Shown here one piece after another: positions 5,183 through 12,643 of a DNA stretch of 12,643 nt. The translations under genes and the position numbers were made by a program. Where the stretch lies: the NCBI GenBank assembly GCA_028705545.1, contig JAQWDG010000032.1, positions 1 to 12,643 on the forward strand, read 5' to 3'. The first letter of the stretch is position 1; the number at the start of each line of letters is the position of its first letter. Source of the DNA: Methanoregula sp. Its GTDB lineage: Archaea > Halobacteriota > Methanomicrobia > Methanomicrobiales > Methanospirillaceae. The notes under the pieces were generated by a model, which saw only the letters and a list, made by a program, of their open reading frames with translations, was not told the origin of the DNA and ran no database searches.

Positions 5183-7135
5183 TCAGGCCGGCCGGTAAAT
5201 CTCTGTGTCCCCGTTGGAATACACATTCACCAGTCCCTCCGCGGGGAGGTTTACCGTGTATTTTTCCCGTTCGGATTCCCCTACATAAAGGAGGGTTGCA
5301 TTATACTTTTTCATGAGGACGACGGTCTGATCCGGATCCTCGTATAAGGTTTTTATGTCGGCCAGCCGCGAGCTGTACCAGCCGGTGGTATCTCCCCGCC
5401 ACATGAACTCATGGAACGGTTCCCCGATGATTGCAGGTATGCCGGTAAACGAGGAAATTCTCGAATAATATGTGTAATCGCCGCCTTCCGCTTCGACAAG
5501 GATCTCGTTACCGGTCAGGTTACGAAGATATGCCACCCCCCCCGCATCGCCCGGATGCGATACCGCCAGGTACTCGAGCCCGTCAAGCGACCGGCTGCCG
5601 TAGTTGAGGTCGAGGGGGATGGCAAAGGGGAGGATAAACAGGGCCGCAATAATCACAAGGGTCAGGGTGGCACATTTCCGCGCGGGAAGCACCGGTATTT
5701 TCCCGGAGCGGGCGAGCCATATGCCCGCCATGGAAAATGCGCTGATGCCAAGAATGATCCATGCCGGCAGGTAGCACTTGAAGACGGTGTTCATCCGGAA
5801 GTAGGTGTCACCCATGTTGTCTTTGAGATAAAACAGTTCGACAACGATAAGCAGCAGGAGTCCCAGGATAGCAAGAAGATCCGGCAGCGTGTGGTCTTTT
5901 TTTGCAAGGAAATAGATGAGGGGAATGGCAGCAATTGCCGCTGCAACATAGCCGGTCAGGACAAACGGGAGCGCGACAAGCAGCAGGTACGGGCGCTCAC
6001 GGATATCTTTGATGAGCAGGAGCAGGAAGATCGCAATGAACCAGCCGTTCACGAGCAGGAACTGGATGGGATCCGATGGCGTTTTTACGATAGCGATCCC
6101 GCCGGTACTCGTCTTGAGCATAAGGTAAAATGGCAGGTACACGAGAATGGCAAGGGGGGGAACCGCAAGCAGGTGTCCCCATGACCTGATACCCTGCCCG
6201 GCATTGCGGCAGCGCAGGATAATCAGTGCAGCAAAGATGACGGTGACAGGGGCATAGATCAGGACATCCCAGGTATTGATGAGTGGCATGGAGCCGAGGC
6301 TGAGCGCAGCAAGCCCGCATAACAATCCCTTGTCCCGCGAGGAGAGGGCCTCCCAGTTTTTGTAGAGGTAGAGGAGGATAAAGATCAGGAATATCTGGTT
6401 GAAGACCGAGATGACATGCGCGTGGAGGTCCCCCCAGGTGAACGAGAAGAGCGGATACTCGTTGATCGTATTGGTGATGGTACGGGTACTGTCCCAGAGG
6501 ACGGTACTCAACCCCTTGCCAAGCGCGATCTGGTAAAAGAACGAGGGGTTGGGGATAAAGAAGATGATAAGGGGCAGCCAGCGAAACCGGTCGAGGAGGA
6601 GCGTTCCGATTGCATAGACTGTTACGGCAGCAATACCCAGAACCGTCGGCAGGGCGAGGTTAAACGCAATGTTCGAAGGTACTCCACTCACGATGCCAAG
6701 GCAGCCGAACATCCAGTACCCAAGGTAGTAATATACATCGAGTGTACCCCCGGCAAACCAGGGATCGAGTGGAGGGACAACCGGGGCCCTCATCACGGAT
6801 GCGAGGAACCCGTGGTCCATGAACTTTTCCGCATAGGAAATGGTCGGGTTGACATACCTGACCGCGAGCATCAAAAAGAAAAAGACAAGGAAAACCAGTT
6901 CCCAGCGCCACTCTTTTTTTAAGCCGTCAAAGGAGTATTCCCTCCGGTATAAATGGTAACCAAGGAGAAGGAAGAACGGTACCAGGGCAAGCTGGACCGG
7001 AAGCCGTGCAAGGCCGCAGTACCAGGTAAGGAGAGTGAAGATCAGGAAGGAAGCGGCAAACGAGGCGGGAAATGCATACTCCTTTACGCATTTCTTAAGC
7101 GCCGGGTATACGGAAATCTGGAGGAAACTCACCAC
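5183..7135 (-). CDS. DUF2298 (Chlor_Arch_YYY) polytopic membrane protein, GT-C-like
   Basis: A 650-residue very hydrophobic protein with a dozen or more membrane helices and a C-terminal soluble, probably external, domain from about residue 505. It carries the motif that names the family, DVYYYLGYW (Y135-Y137), the acidic EKFMD (103-107), and NEYPLFSFTWGDLHAHV (about 225-241), matching the conserved EFP...GDLH.H region. As I recall, DUF2298 belongs to the GT-C glycosyltransferase clan, so a role in transferring sugar from a lipid carrier outside the membrane is likely; the reaction is unproven. The annotated GTG at 7135 has no SD and cuts into the first helix. The open frame continues upstream to 7180, where a CTG is preceded by a G5 tract, so the true protein is probably about 15 residues longer. 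Last gene of the four-gene cassette. Confidence 0.88.
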   Translation of the reverse strand: MVSFLQISVYPALKKCVKEYAFPASFAASFLIFTLLTWYCGLARLPVQLALVPFFLLLGYHLYRREYSFDGLKKEWRWELVFLVFFFLMLAVRYVNPTISYAEKFMDHGFLASVMRAPVVPPLDPWFAGGTLDVYYYLGYWMFGCLGIVSGVPSNIAFNLALPTVLGIAAVTVYAIGTLLLDRFRWLPLIIFFIPNPSFFYQIALGKGLSTVLWDSTRTITNTINEYPLFSFTWGDLHAHVISVFNQIFLIFILLYLYKNWEALSSRDKGLLCGLAALSLGSMPLINTWDVLIYAPVTVIFAALIILRCRNAGQGIRSWGHLLAVPPLAILVYLPFYLMLKTSTGGIAIVKTPSDPIQFLLVNGWFIAIFLLLLIKDIRERPYLLLVALPFVLTGYVAAAIAAIPLIYFLAKKDHTLPDLLAILGLLLLIVVELFYLKDNMGDTYFRMNTVFKCYLPAWIILGISAFSMAGIWLARSGKIPVLPARKCATLTLVIIAALFILPFAIPLDLNYGSRSLDGLEYLAVSHPGDAGGVAYLRNLTGNEILVEAEGGDYTYYSRISSFTGIPAIIGEPFHEFMWRGDTTGWYSSRLADIKTLYEDPDQTVVLMKKYNATLLYVGESEREKYTVNLPAEGLVNVYSNGDTEIYRPA

Positions 7136-7169
7136 GAGGAGCCAGCAGAAGACCGAAAGGATACCGGTT

Positions 7170-8147
7170 TCAGGAGTCAGGTGCTTTTCCCCCGCCGAGT
7201 TTCTCGTTTAAGGCCGATTTGATGGTATCTATCACCCAGTCGCTCCCCAGGTACTTAATCGAGACAATCCCTCCAATGGCGGTGATCAGGTTCTTGATGA
7301 GCTCGTGGTCGATGATTGCGATAGAGACCGCCGTTGCATAGGGAACTCCTGCAATTCCCAGCGTCGCAGCCACGGCAAACTCATAGGTACCGATCCCGCC
7401 CGGGGTTATCGGTATAGCCTTGACCAGGTTTCCGATTACGATGGCAAGGACGACAACGGCAAAAGAGATCTGCTGCCCGAACATGAGGACAACGCAGAAA
7501 CAGACCAGGATATCCAGTATCCAGATGACGATCGATGAGAAACTTAAAATGACAACTGAAGTGACCGTAAGCGAGGCCCGTCGGATCTCTTCAAGCAGGG
7601 TCAGGAGATAGCCGACATATTTATTGGTAGTAGTCAGTTTCCCGACAAAGATCAGGAAGAGGAAGAATACTCCGCCGATAACGAGCGGTATGATTATGTA
7701 GAGATCGATCCAGTCGGGGACATTGGGGATAAAGAAGAATGCAATCGCTCCGAGCAGGGCAACCGTGATAATATCGAAGACCCGTTCTACAACAATCGAC
7801 GAAATGCCCTCGGAGTATGTCGTCTTGTATTCATGCTTGAGGATAAAGATCCTGACAAAATCTCCCAGCCGTGCAGGGACAATCAGGTTGACAGTCTGGC
7901 TCACAAAAACACATGCCGTTGTCACTGCAACCTTAACCCGGTAATTGAGGCCGAGCAGGATCCGGTGGTACCGCCATCCGCGCAGCCACCATGCGGCAAG
8001 GCAGATAAGGATTGCAAGTGCGAGATACGATGGAATGATATGCTCAAGCGAGACCAGGAGGTCGTCCCACACCATATACAGCATATAGGCAAGGATCCCG
8101 ACGGCAATCAGGCACGGGATCAGGATTGCGCTAATCTTTCGATACAT
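7170..8147 (-). CDS. Flippase-like membrane protein (UPF0104 / LPG synthase TM family)
   Basis: A 325-residue protein with about eight membrane helices, of the TIGR00374/UPF0104 family. Conserved pieces are PARLGDFVRIFIL (91-103), SSIVVERVFD (116-125) and KAIPITPGGIGTYEFAVA (243-260), the last being the strongest family mark. Members include bacterial MprF transmembrane domains and many archaeal proteins near glycosyltransferases; a lipid or lipid-linked sugar translocation role is proposed for the group, not proven here. The ATG at 8147 has a GGTGG SD and overlaps the glycosyltransferase gene by 17 bases. The longer in-frame start at 8189 adds a non-membrane stretch and more overlap, so it is rejected. 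In haloarchaeal AglD, as I recall, a GT2 domain and this kind of membrane domain are fused; here they are separate overlapping genes. Confidence 0.92.
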   Translation of the reverse strand: MYRKISAILIPCLIAVGILAYMLYMVWDDLLVSLEHIIPSYLALAILICLAAWWLRGWRYHRILLGLNYRVKVAVTTACVFVSQTVNLIVPARLGDFVRIFILKHEYKTTYSEGISSIVVERVFDIITVALLGAIAFFFIPNVPDWIDLYIIIPLVIGGVFFLFLIFVGKLTTTNKYVGYLLTLLEEIRRASLTVTSVVILSFSSIVIWILDILVCFCVVLMFGQQISFAVVVLAIVIGNLVKAIPITPGGIGTYEFAVAATLGIAGVPYATAVSIAIIDHELIKNLITAIGGIVSIKYLGSDWVIDTIKSALNEKLGGGKAPDS

Positions 8148-8847
8148 GGATCTGCCACCAGAGCCGCAGGATGGCTGAACCCATCCCAAAGACGTCTTTT
8201 ACCCGGACGGTTGTTCCTTTCCCGGCGCGCCAGCGGACGGGAAATTCGGTTACGGTGAATCCTGCCCGTTGTGCCCGTACCAGAAGTTCGGTATCCCAGA
8301 ACCAGTGGTTCGACCGGATTGTCGGGAGGATTGGCAGGATCTTTGCCTTGTTGAAAGCCTTAAACCCGCACTGGTGATCGAACAGAGTGCTCCCGAGGAT
8401 TGTTCTGACGAGAAAGTTATACGATCTGCTTGCAATTTCGCGACCTTCGGTTCTTTTAATGTCGCTTTCCGGGAGCAGGCGCGAACCGGTTGCAATATCT
8501 GCGCCGTTATCAATAGCGCCGATCAGTTCGGGGAGATGCTGCATATCGGTAGCAAGATCCACATCGTAATAACAGACAATTGCGCCCTTTGCCTCGCGGA
8601 TCGCCCGGTTCAGGGCAGTGCCTCTTCCAAGACGGGTGTCGCTGTGGAACAACCGGATTTTTGGGGTTTTCTTCCCGAATTCACGTACACATTCAGCACT
8701 GCCGTCAGTACTCCCGTCTTCGGCAACAATTATCTCATAATCATCAGTTATTTTGGCGAGTGTATCAAGAGAGATCGGTAAGGCACGCTCCAGTGCCGGT
8801 CGGTCATTGAAGACCGGTATAATCGCTGTAACCCTAGGTACACTCAT
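8131..8847 (-). CDS. Family 2 glycosyltransferase, dolichyl-phosphate sugar synthase-like
   Basis: A 238-residue GT-A fold enzyme without membrane helices, expected on the inner face of the membrane. Motifs: nucleotide-binding AIIPVFND (8-15) and AEDGSTDGS (42-50), the metal-binding YYDVDLATD (93-101, D95/D97), DHQCGFKAF (157-165) and HWFWDTELL (181-189), the likely acceptor and catalytic-base region. The DVDLATD and CGFKAF motifs place it near DPM1/ALG5-type enzymes that put a hexose on dolichyl phosphate; the sugar is unknown. The ATG at 8847 overlaps the previous gene's stop as ATGA, with a GGAGAG SD. An upstream TTG at 8874 is in frame but would overlap more. Followed by the flippase-like gene with a 17-base overlap. 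Confidence 0.93.
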   Translation of the reverse strand: MSVPRVTAIIPVFNDRPALERALPISLDTLAKITDDYEIIVAEDGSTDGSAECVREFGKKTPKIRLFHSDTRLGRGTALNRAIREAKGAIVCYYDVDLATDMQHLPELIGAIDNGADIATGSRLLPESDIKRTEGREIASRSYNFLVRTILGSTLFDHQCGFKAFNKAKILPILPTIRSNHWFWDTELLVRAQRAGFTVTEFPVRWRAGKGTTVRVKDVFGMGSAILRLWWQIHVSKD

Positions 8848-10076
8848 TGACGATTTCTCTCCTTTAAGATACAATCTGCCACGTGATTGCCGGCCCTGAC
8901 CGATCCTTCCATACTGCGCTCGGGATAGTTTTCCCGGGAAAACATTCCTGCCAGGTAGATCCCGTGTTTTTCATATGCCGGGATCAGGGACTGGTAGCCT
9001 GTGACATAGACCGGCCCGGCCCAGGGGTCGACTGCCATTCTGCTCCAGTGAATTTCAGATGCATCCAGTCCGAACCGGGAACAGAAATCGTCCTGCATCC
9101 TCTGATCGAGCCGTGCGGGAACGGTTCCGCTGAAATAGGAAGCAAGGTATACGATATTCTCACCATATCTCTCCACAGGTATGAAATTGGTATGGGAGAC
9201 AACCGCCCCGTACGGGCATTCGTCTTTCATGTTCGTCCAGTAAATCCCGTTTGTCACATCACGTTCGATCCCGAGAGTCATGCATGCGGCTCCCTGGTAC
9301 GGGATTTCGGGGAAGGGTAGCCCGGTTAGTCTGCCCAGTTCAGAAAGCGGCATTGTCGAGATCACTTTATCTACCGTTTCATCGTTAATGGCCAATCCCC
9401 CGTTCTTTTTGGTAAGGGAAGTGACCGGGGTCTGAAGATGTAGGGTACCCCCTTTTTCGAGAATAGATCTTTCAAGGGCATCAATGATCTGGTGGAATCC
9501 CCCATCCAGGTATCCCAGGTGTTCCCCGGCAACGCCCCGGTCGGAACGGATGGCGATCCGGCTGATGAGCCAGGCAGCAGATACGTTAGAACGGTTTTTC
9601 CCGAACTTGCTCTTGAGGAGGGGTTCAAAAAACGCGGAATAAATTCGGGGCCCGAGATGTTCGACAATATAGGTCTCGGCAGAAATATCGTCAAGTGGCG
9701 CAAGGTCGGTTTTCTTTGCTCTGAGTGTGAGCAGGGCAAGCTTTGCTTTTTCCGGGAGGGAAAGTTCCGGCCAACGCAGGATTTCCATTGGGGTTGTGAG
9801 CGGGTAAAGGGAATTATTCGAATAATATCCTGTGCTCCCTTTATGCCACAGAAGTCGGTCCCATAATCCGAGATCGCGAAGCAGGGAAAAAAGCTGTTTG
9901 TCTCCGGAGAAACAGTGGTGATAGAACCGTTCGATCCAGTAATTGTCGATATGGTATGAGGACAGGCAGCCTCCCAAAAACGGCATTTTTTCAAAGAGGA
10001 CGACCTCGTGATCTTTGGCAAGAACGTGGCCGGCAACCAGCCCGCTTAAACCACCGCCGAGTATTCCGATTTTCAT
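8844..10076 (-). CDS. FAD-dependent oxidoreductase (amine oxidase / protoporphyrinogen oxidase-like)
   Basis: A 410-residue flavoprotein. The Rossmann dinucleotide fingerprint is at the extreme N-terminus: KIGILGGGLSGLVAG (2-16) with the ribose-binding acid E29 in VVLFEKMPFLGG (25-36). A C-terminal FAD-closing segment, GIYLAGMFSRENYPERSMEG, lies near 373-392. The middle resembles the amine oxidase/desaturase group that also contains UDP-galactopyranose mutase and protoporphyrinogen oxidase relatives. Substrate unknown; in this context a nucleotide-sugar or polyprenol/dolichol substrate is plausible but unproven. The ATG at 10076 is chosen because the fingerprint should start within a few residues; a frame extension to 10199 adds 41 unrelated residues. 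First gene of the cassette, with a TATA box at 10126-10135. Confidence 0.88.
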   Translation of the reverse strand: MKIGILGGGLSGLVAGHVLAKDHEVVLFEKMPFLGGCLSSYHIDNYWIERFYHHCFSGDKQLFSLLRDLGLWDRLLWHKGSTGYYSNNSLYPLTTPMEILRWPELSLPEKAKLALLTLRAKKTDLAPLDDISAETYIVEHLGPRIYSAFFEPLLKSKFGKNRSNVSAAWLISRIAIRSDRGVAGEHLGYLDGGFHQIIDALERSILEKGGTLHLQTPVTSLTKKNGGLAINDETVDKVISTMPLSELGRLTGLPFPEIPYQGAACMTLGIERDVTNGIYWTNMKDECPYGAVVSHTNFIPVERYGENIVYLASYFSGTVPARLDQRMQDDFCSRFGLDASEIHWSRMAVDPWAGPVYVTGYQSLIPAYEKHGIYLAGMFSRENYPERSMEGSVRAGNHVADCILKERNRQ

Positions 10077-10125
10077 GTGTGGTACCCTAATTATTTGTCC
10101 GGGTGTCCATGAAAAAGGCTCCGTA

Positions 10126-10135
10126 TCATATACCA
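10126..10135 (-). promoter_or_regulatory. Probable TATA box of the glycan cassette
   Basis: The minus strand reads TGGTATATGA, preceded by CGTTT. A start about 26 bases downstream, near 10104, would give a leader of about 28 bases for the oxidoreductase gene at 10076. The SD there is weak (GGTACC). Only one such site is seen before the four overlapping genes, so they are probably one transcript. Confidence 0.45.
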
Positions 10136-10210
10136 AAACGGCATGGGACAGGTCAGATCGGTGTAAGAAAGTTTTTGTAGTGTAGGATTGAAAGTTCATA
10201 AAAACAAAGG

Positions 10211-10220
10211 ACTTAAAAGA
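10211..10220 (+). promoter_or_regulatory. Probable TATA box of the CetZ operon
   Basis: The plus strand is very A-rich from 10200 to 10230; ACTTAAAAGA is the best TATA match. Transcription would start near 10242, leaving a leader of about 25 bases that contains the SD GGAGGG at 10251-10256. A second TATA-like AATACTTAT at 10230-10238 would start too close to the ATG to keep the SD. A short hairpin (10244-10257) includes the SD. Confidence 0.4.
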
Positions 10221-10266
10221 ATTAAAAGAAATACTTATCGTCAGCCCTTTGGAGGGTGTATATTAG

Positions 10267-11457
10267 ATGCGGGTATTTTTCATTGGATTTGGCCAGGCAG
10301 GGGGGAAAATTGTCGACATGTTCATTGAACAGGACCGGAAGCTTGGCACCAACAGCTTCCGGGGGATTGCCGTCAATACCGCACGGACCGATCTGATGGG
10401 CTTAAAAAACATTGAGATGAAGGATCGTATCCTCATCGGCCAGACCCTTGTCAAGGGTCATGGAGTGGGAACGGACAACGTAACCGGAGCCCGTGTTACT
10501 GCCGATGAGATCGACAGTATCATCAATGCTGTAGATACCCGGGGCACCCATGATATCGATGCGTTTGTCATTGTTGCAGGCCTTGGCGGTGGAACCGGAT
10601 CCGGAGGATCCCCGGTGCTTGCCCGCCATTTAAAGAGGATTTACCGTGAGCCGGTCTACGCGCTGGGGATTATCCCCGCTCCTGAAGAGGGCCGCCTCTA
10701 CTCCTATAACGCTGCCCGCAGCCTTACTACGCTCGTAAACGAAGCGGATAATACCTTCATTTTTGATAACAGTGCATGGAAAAACGAAGGAGAAAGTGTC
10801 AAGAGCGCATTCCAGCGGTTAAACAACGAAGTGGTTCGGAGATTTGCGATCCTCTTCCGTGCCGGGGAAGTCGGTCGGGCCGGCGTTGGCGAGATGGTCG
10901 TTGATTCGAGTGAAATCATTAATACTCTCCGTGGAGGGGGTATCACATCGGTAGGGTACGCTGTAAGTGAAGTACTCAGTAATCGGACCAAGCAGCAGCG
11001 TGGGATCTTCGGAGGCTTCAAGAAGAATATTGAGGATAAACTGGGGACCAAGAAAGAGACTAACGAAGAAGTCCTGATGGGTGAAGACCGTTCGGCAAAA
11101 ATTGTCGGACTCGTCCGACGTGCCATGCTGGGCCGGCTTACTCTTCCCTGCGACTATTCCACTGCAGAACGTGCCCTTGTCCTCGTTGCAGGTCCCCCGG
11201 ATGAGATGGATCGGAAAGGAGTCGAAAAGGCAAAAAGCTGGGTGGAAGAGAACATTGCCGGTGTTGAAGTGCGTGGCGGTGATTATCCGGTAAACAGTGA
11301 GTATGTCGCGGCGGTAGTCATGCTTGCAACGGTAGGGAATGCCCCGCGGATCAAGGAACTTCTTGATATAGCAAAGGAAACAAAAGAAGAGGTTATTAAA
11401 TCCAAGGAGAAGAAATCGAATATGTTCGAGGAAGGTATCGAACCGTTGTTCGAGTGA
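10267..11457 (+). CDS. CetZ-like tubulin/FtsZ superfamily GTPase
   Basis: A 396-residue cytoskeletal GTPase of the tubulin/FtsZ superfamily, best matched to archaeal CetZ. It begins with the nucleotide-binding FIGFGQAGGKIVD (5-17). The tubulin signature is AGLGGGTGSGGSPVLAR (104-120). The T7 loop that acts on the GTP of the next subunit reads MVVDSSEI (210-217) with D213 and E216, unlike the NxDxxD of FtsZ proper. The C-terminus ends in a charged linker and an acidic-hydrophobic tail, NMFEEGIEPLFE, which could be a partner-binding peptide as in FtsZ. In haloarchaea CetZs control cell shape and motility rather than division itself. The start has a good SD (GGAGGG, 10 bases upstream). It is transcribed divergently from the glycan cassette and is coupled to the following membrane protein gene. 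Confidence 0.93.
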   Translation: MRVFFIGFGQAGGKIVDMFIEQDRKLGTNSFRGIAVNTARTDLMGLKNIEMKDRILIGQTLVKGHGVGTDNVTGARVTADEIDSIINAVDTRGTHDIDAFVIVAGLGGGTGSGGSPVLARHLKRIYREPVYALGIIPAPEEGRLYSYNAARSLTTLVNEADNTFIFDNSAWKNEGESVKSAFQRLNNEVVRRFAILFRAGEVGRAGVGEMVVDSSEIINTLRGGGITSVGYAVSEVLSNRTKQQRGIFGGFKKNIEDKLGTKKETNEEVLMGEDRSAKIVGLVRRAMLGRLTLPCDYSTAERALVLVAGPPDEMDRKGVEKAKSWVEENIAGVEVRGGDYPVNSEYVAAVVMLATVGNAPRIKELLDIAKETKEEVIKSKEKKSNMFEEGIEPLFE

Positions 11458-11459
11458 GG

Positions 11460-12587
11460 ATGAAAATGAAGGAACTGAAAAAACTGATTCTGGTTGCGGT
11501 GCTGTTTTTATTATTAATCCCCTCTGCATCTTTGGCATATACGGTGAATTCGATGTCGATCTCCCCAAGCGGGGCATTGACACCGGGAACGACAGTGGAT
11601 TTGTCGTTTAAAATACAGATGCCAAGCGGTTCATCCGGCGTAAACTCTCTCAATTTATATACTGCACTGGAAAAACCAAAGTGGTCCTATGCAATTAATG
11701 TAAATGATATATCGAACGGACTTACCGAGGCATCATCAAAGACGGTGACAATCAGTAGTTTTTTGCTGACGTATAAATCTGGTGACGATGTAGCGGTGAT
11801 GGTGACGCTGGAGGGAACTGCTCCTTCAGTTACCCAGACTGCGAACCAGACGCTTATCCAGATAACCGAGATGGATTCCAATGGCAATGTGGGGTCATCA
11901 CAGTATTCCCAGACGGCCCTTGTGGTTAATACTGGTGATGTCACAACAGCTATTTCGAATGCAAATACCCAGTTGAGCCAGTTCAGGACACATATCGATG
12001 AAAAAGCGGCAATGGATATCGATACCTCTGCAGCCGAGGCAAAATACAATGATGCCCAGTCAAAAATAAGTACAGCCCAGTCTCTTCCATCGACATCCTA
12101 TACGGACGCACTAAACAATATTAACACTGCAATATCCACAATCTCTGATGGGGAGACCCTCCTTGACAAAGCTTGGGCGGAAAAGGAAATCTCTGATGCG
12201 CTGGGACCGATCAATAATGTCGATGCCGTAATTGCATATCTCCAGCCTAATACGACCGATCCCCGTCTTTCGGAAGTTATTACCAAAAGAGAAGTCGCTA
12301 ATAGTTATATCTCTGCAGCCAACGATGCATTAACGAATGGTAACTTTGCCCAAGCTCGGTCAAAGGCAGAGGATGCGTTTACAAAAGGAAACGAATCTTA
12401 TACTGAAGCCCTTAATCTTAAAGCAATCTTGGAGGCCACATGGAATCCCCTTGCAGGTCTCGGATCGATTGGTTCAGGTATCGGTTCAAGCATCATCCTG
12501 ATTGTTGTGGGAGTAATCGTTGTTGTGCTGGTAGTTGTCGGAATAATCATCTATCGGAAACGTTCCCGCTGGGATGAACTGGGATAA
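11460..12587 (+). CDS. Secreted/anchored type I membrane protein coupled to CetZ, function unknown
   Basis: About 375 residues. From the ATG at 11460: a basic start and signal peptide ending near residue 26 (SLAYT), a beta-rich outside domain to about 158 (contains TPGTTVDLSFKIQMPSG), a long Ala/Ser/Asp-rich helical and probably coiled-coil region at about 160-327, a membrane helix at about 344-365 (valine/isoleucine-rich), and a short tail YRKRSRWDELG inside the cell. Sequons are few (NQT, NTT, NES). I do not recognise a family. The frame opens with GTG at 11454 overlapping the CetZ stop (GTGA); ATG codons at 11460 and 11466 are equally in frame and the GAGTGAGG stretch would best serve 11466, so the exact start is uncertain. 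The coupling to CetZ suggests that its inside tail meets the CetZ polymer. The gene appears more AT-rich than the window's left-hand genes. Confidence 0.85.
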   Translation: MKMKELKKLILVAVLFLLLIPSASLAYTVNSMSISPSGALTPGTTVDLSFKIQMPSGSSGVNSLNLYTALEKPKWSYAINVNDISNGLTEASSKTVTISSFLLTYKSGDDVAVMVTLEGTAPSVTQTANQTLIQITEMDSNGNVGSSQYSQTALVVNTGDVTTAISNANTQLSQFRTHIDEKAAMDIDTSAAEAKYNDAQSKISTAQSLPSTSYTDALNNINTAISTISDGETLLDKAWAEKEISDALGPINNVDAVIAYLQPNTTDPRLSEVITKREVANSYISAANDALTNGNFAQARSKAEDAFTKGNESYTEALNLKAILEATWNPLAGLGSIGSGIGSSIILIVVGVIVVVLVVVGIIIYRKRSRWDELG

Positions 12588-12597
12588 TCTCTTGGAA

Positions 12598-12622
12598 TTT
12601 TTATTATTGAAAACTCCTTTTT
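12598..12622 (+). terminator. Two T5 runs after the CetZ operon, likely terminator
   Basis: Eleven bases after the stop codon (12585-12587) come TTTTT at 12598-12602, then ATTATT, and a second TTTTT at 12618-12622 within an AT-rich stretch. Tandem oligo-T after the last gene is the usual archaeal stop signal. No gene is visible in the remaining bases to the window end. Confidence 0.5.
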
Positions 12623-12643
12623 CGTCGGTTGTTAAACCATTTC

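Noticed and set aside
5411..6184. A 257-codon plus-strand open frame opposite the DUF2298 gene
   Set aside because: The translation is a polar, Arg/Asp/Gln-rich mirror of hydrophobic codons, as expected opposite a membrane protein. No motif and no start signal.
8148..8189. Longer start for the flippase-like protein
   Set aside because: It adds 14 residues (Gly/Ser-rich, not membrane-like) fully inside the glycosyltransferase gene; the ATG at 8147 has its own GGTGG SD.
8848..8874. Longer start for the glycosyltransferase at a TTG
   Set aside because: The ATG at 8847 forms the classic ATGA overlap with the previous stop, has a GGAGAG SD and places the nucleotide-binding strand at the normal position.
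10077..10199. Upstream extension of the FAD oxidoreductase to an ATG at 10199
   Set aside because: It would put 41 residues in front of the dinucleotide fingerprint, which normally sits at the N-terminus, and would cover the TATA box at 10126-10135.

Overview
The window is chromosomal DNA of a methanogenic euryarchaeon, most likely order Methanomicrobiales (Methanoregula-like). Three things point there: the archaeal ribosomal run L7Ae-S28e-L24e-Ndk, a CetZ-type tubulin homologue, and archaeal TATA boxes with Shine-Dalgarno (SD) sites fitting an archaeal 16S tail. I see no insertion sequence, CRISPR array, tRNA or rRNA. Genes are dense: every base from 256 to 10076 on the minus strand is genic apart from short gaps.

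Layout from left to right. Bases 1-108 hold the N-terminal part of an acylphosphatase gene (minus) that runs off the window. Then, all on the minus strand and transcribed right to left: an N-glycosylation-sequon-rich membrane-anchored protein (DUF5803-like), threonine synthase, a nitrilase-superfamily amidohydrolase, a 66-residue two-helix membrane protein, a MarC-family membrane protein, nucleoside diphosphate kinase, and ribosomal proteins eL24, eS28 and L7Ae. Further right, also minus, is a tightly overlapping four-gene cassette, in transcription order FAD-dependent oxidoreductase, family 2 glycosyltransferase, flippase-like UPF0104 protein and DUF2298 (Chlor_Arch_YYY, GT-C-like) protein. 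It looks like a lipid-linked sugar and surface-glycan pathway. A 190-base divergent promoter region separates it from a plus-strand pair: the CetZ-like protein and a signal-peptide/helical/single-TM protein whose reading frame begins at or just after the CetZ stop codon.

How the genes may work together. The glycan cassette fits a scheme in which the GT2 enzyme makes a dolichyl-phosphate sugar on the inside, the flippase-like protein helps move or present it, and the GT-C-like DUF2298 protein uses it outside. Several encoded exported proteins, especially the DUF5803-like one with 11 sequons, would be substrates for N-glycosylation. The CetZ and type I membrane protein pair suggests a cytoskeletal polymer with a membrane or cell-envelope partner.

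The most striking non-coding feature is a textbook kink-turn (GA/GA flanking a G:C-rich hairpin) immediately before the SD of the L7Ae gene. L7Ae is itself the archaeal kink-turn binding protein, so this looks like an autoregulatory site.
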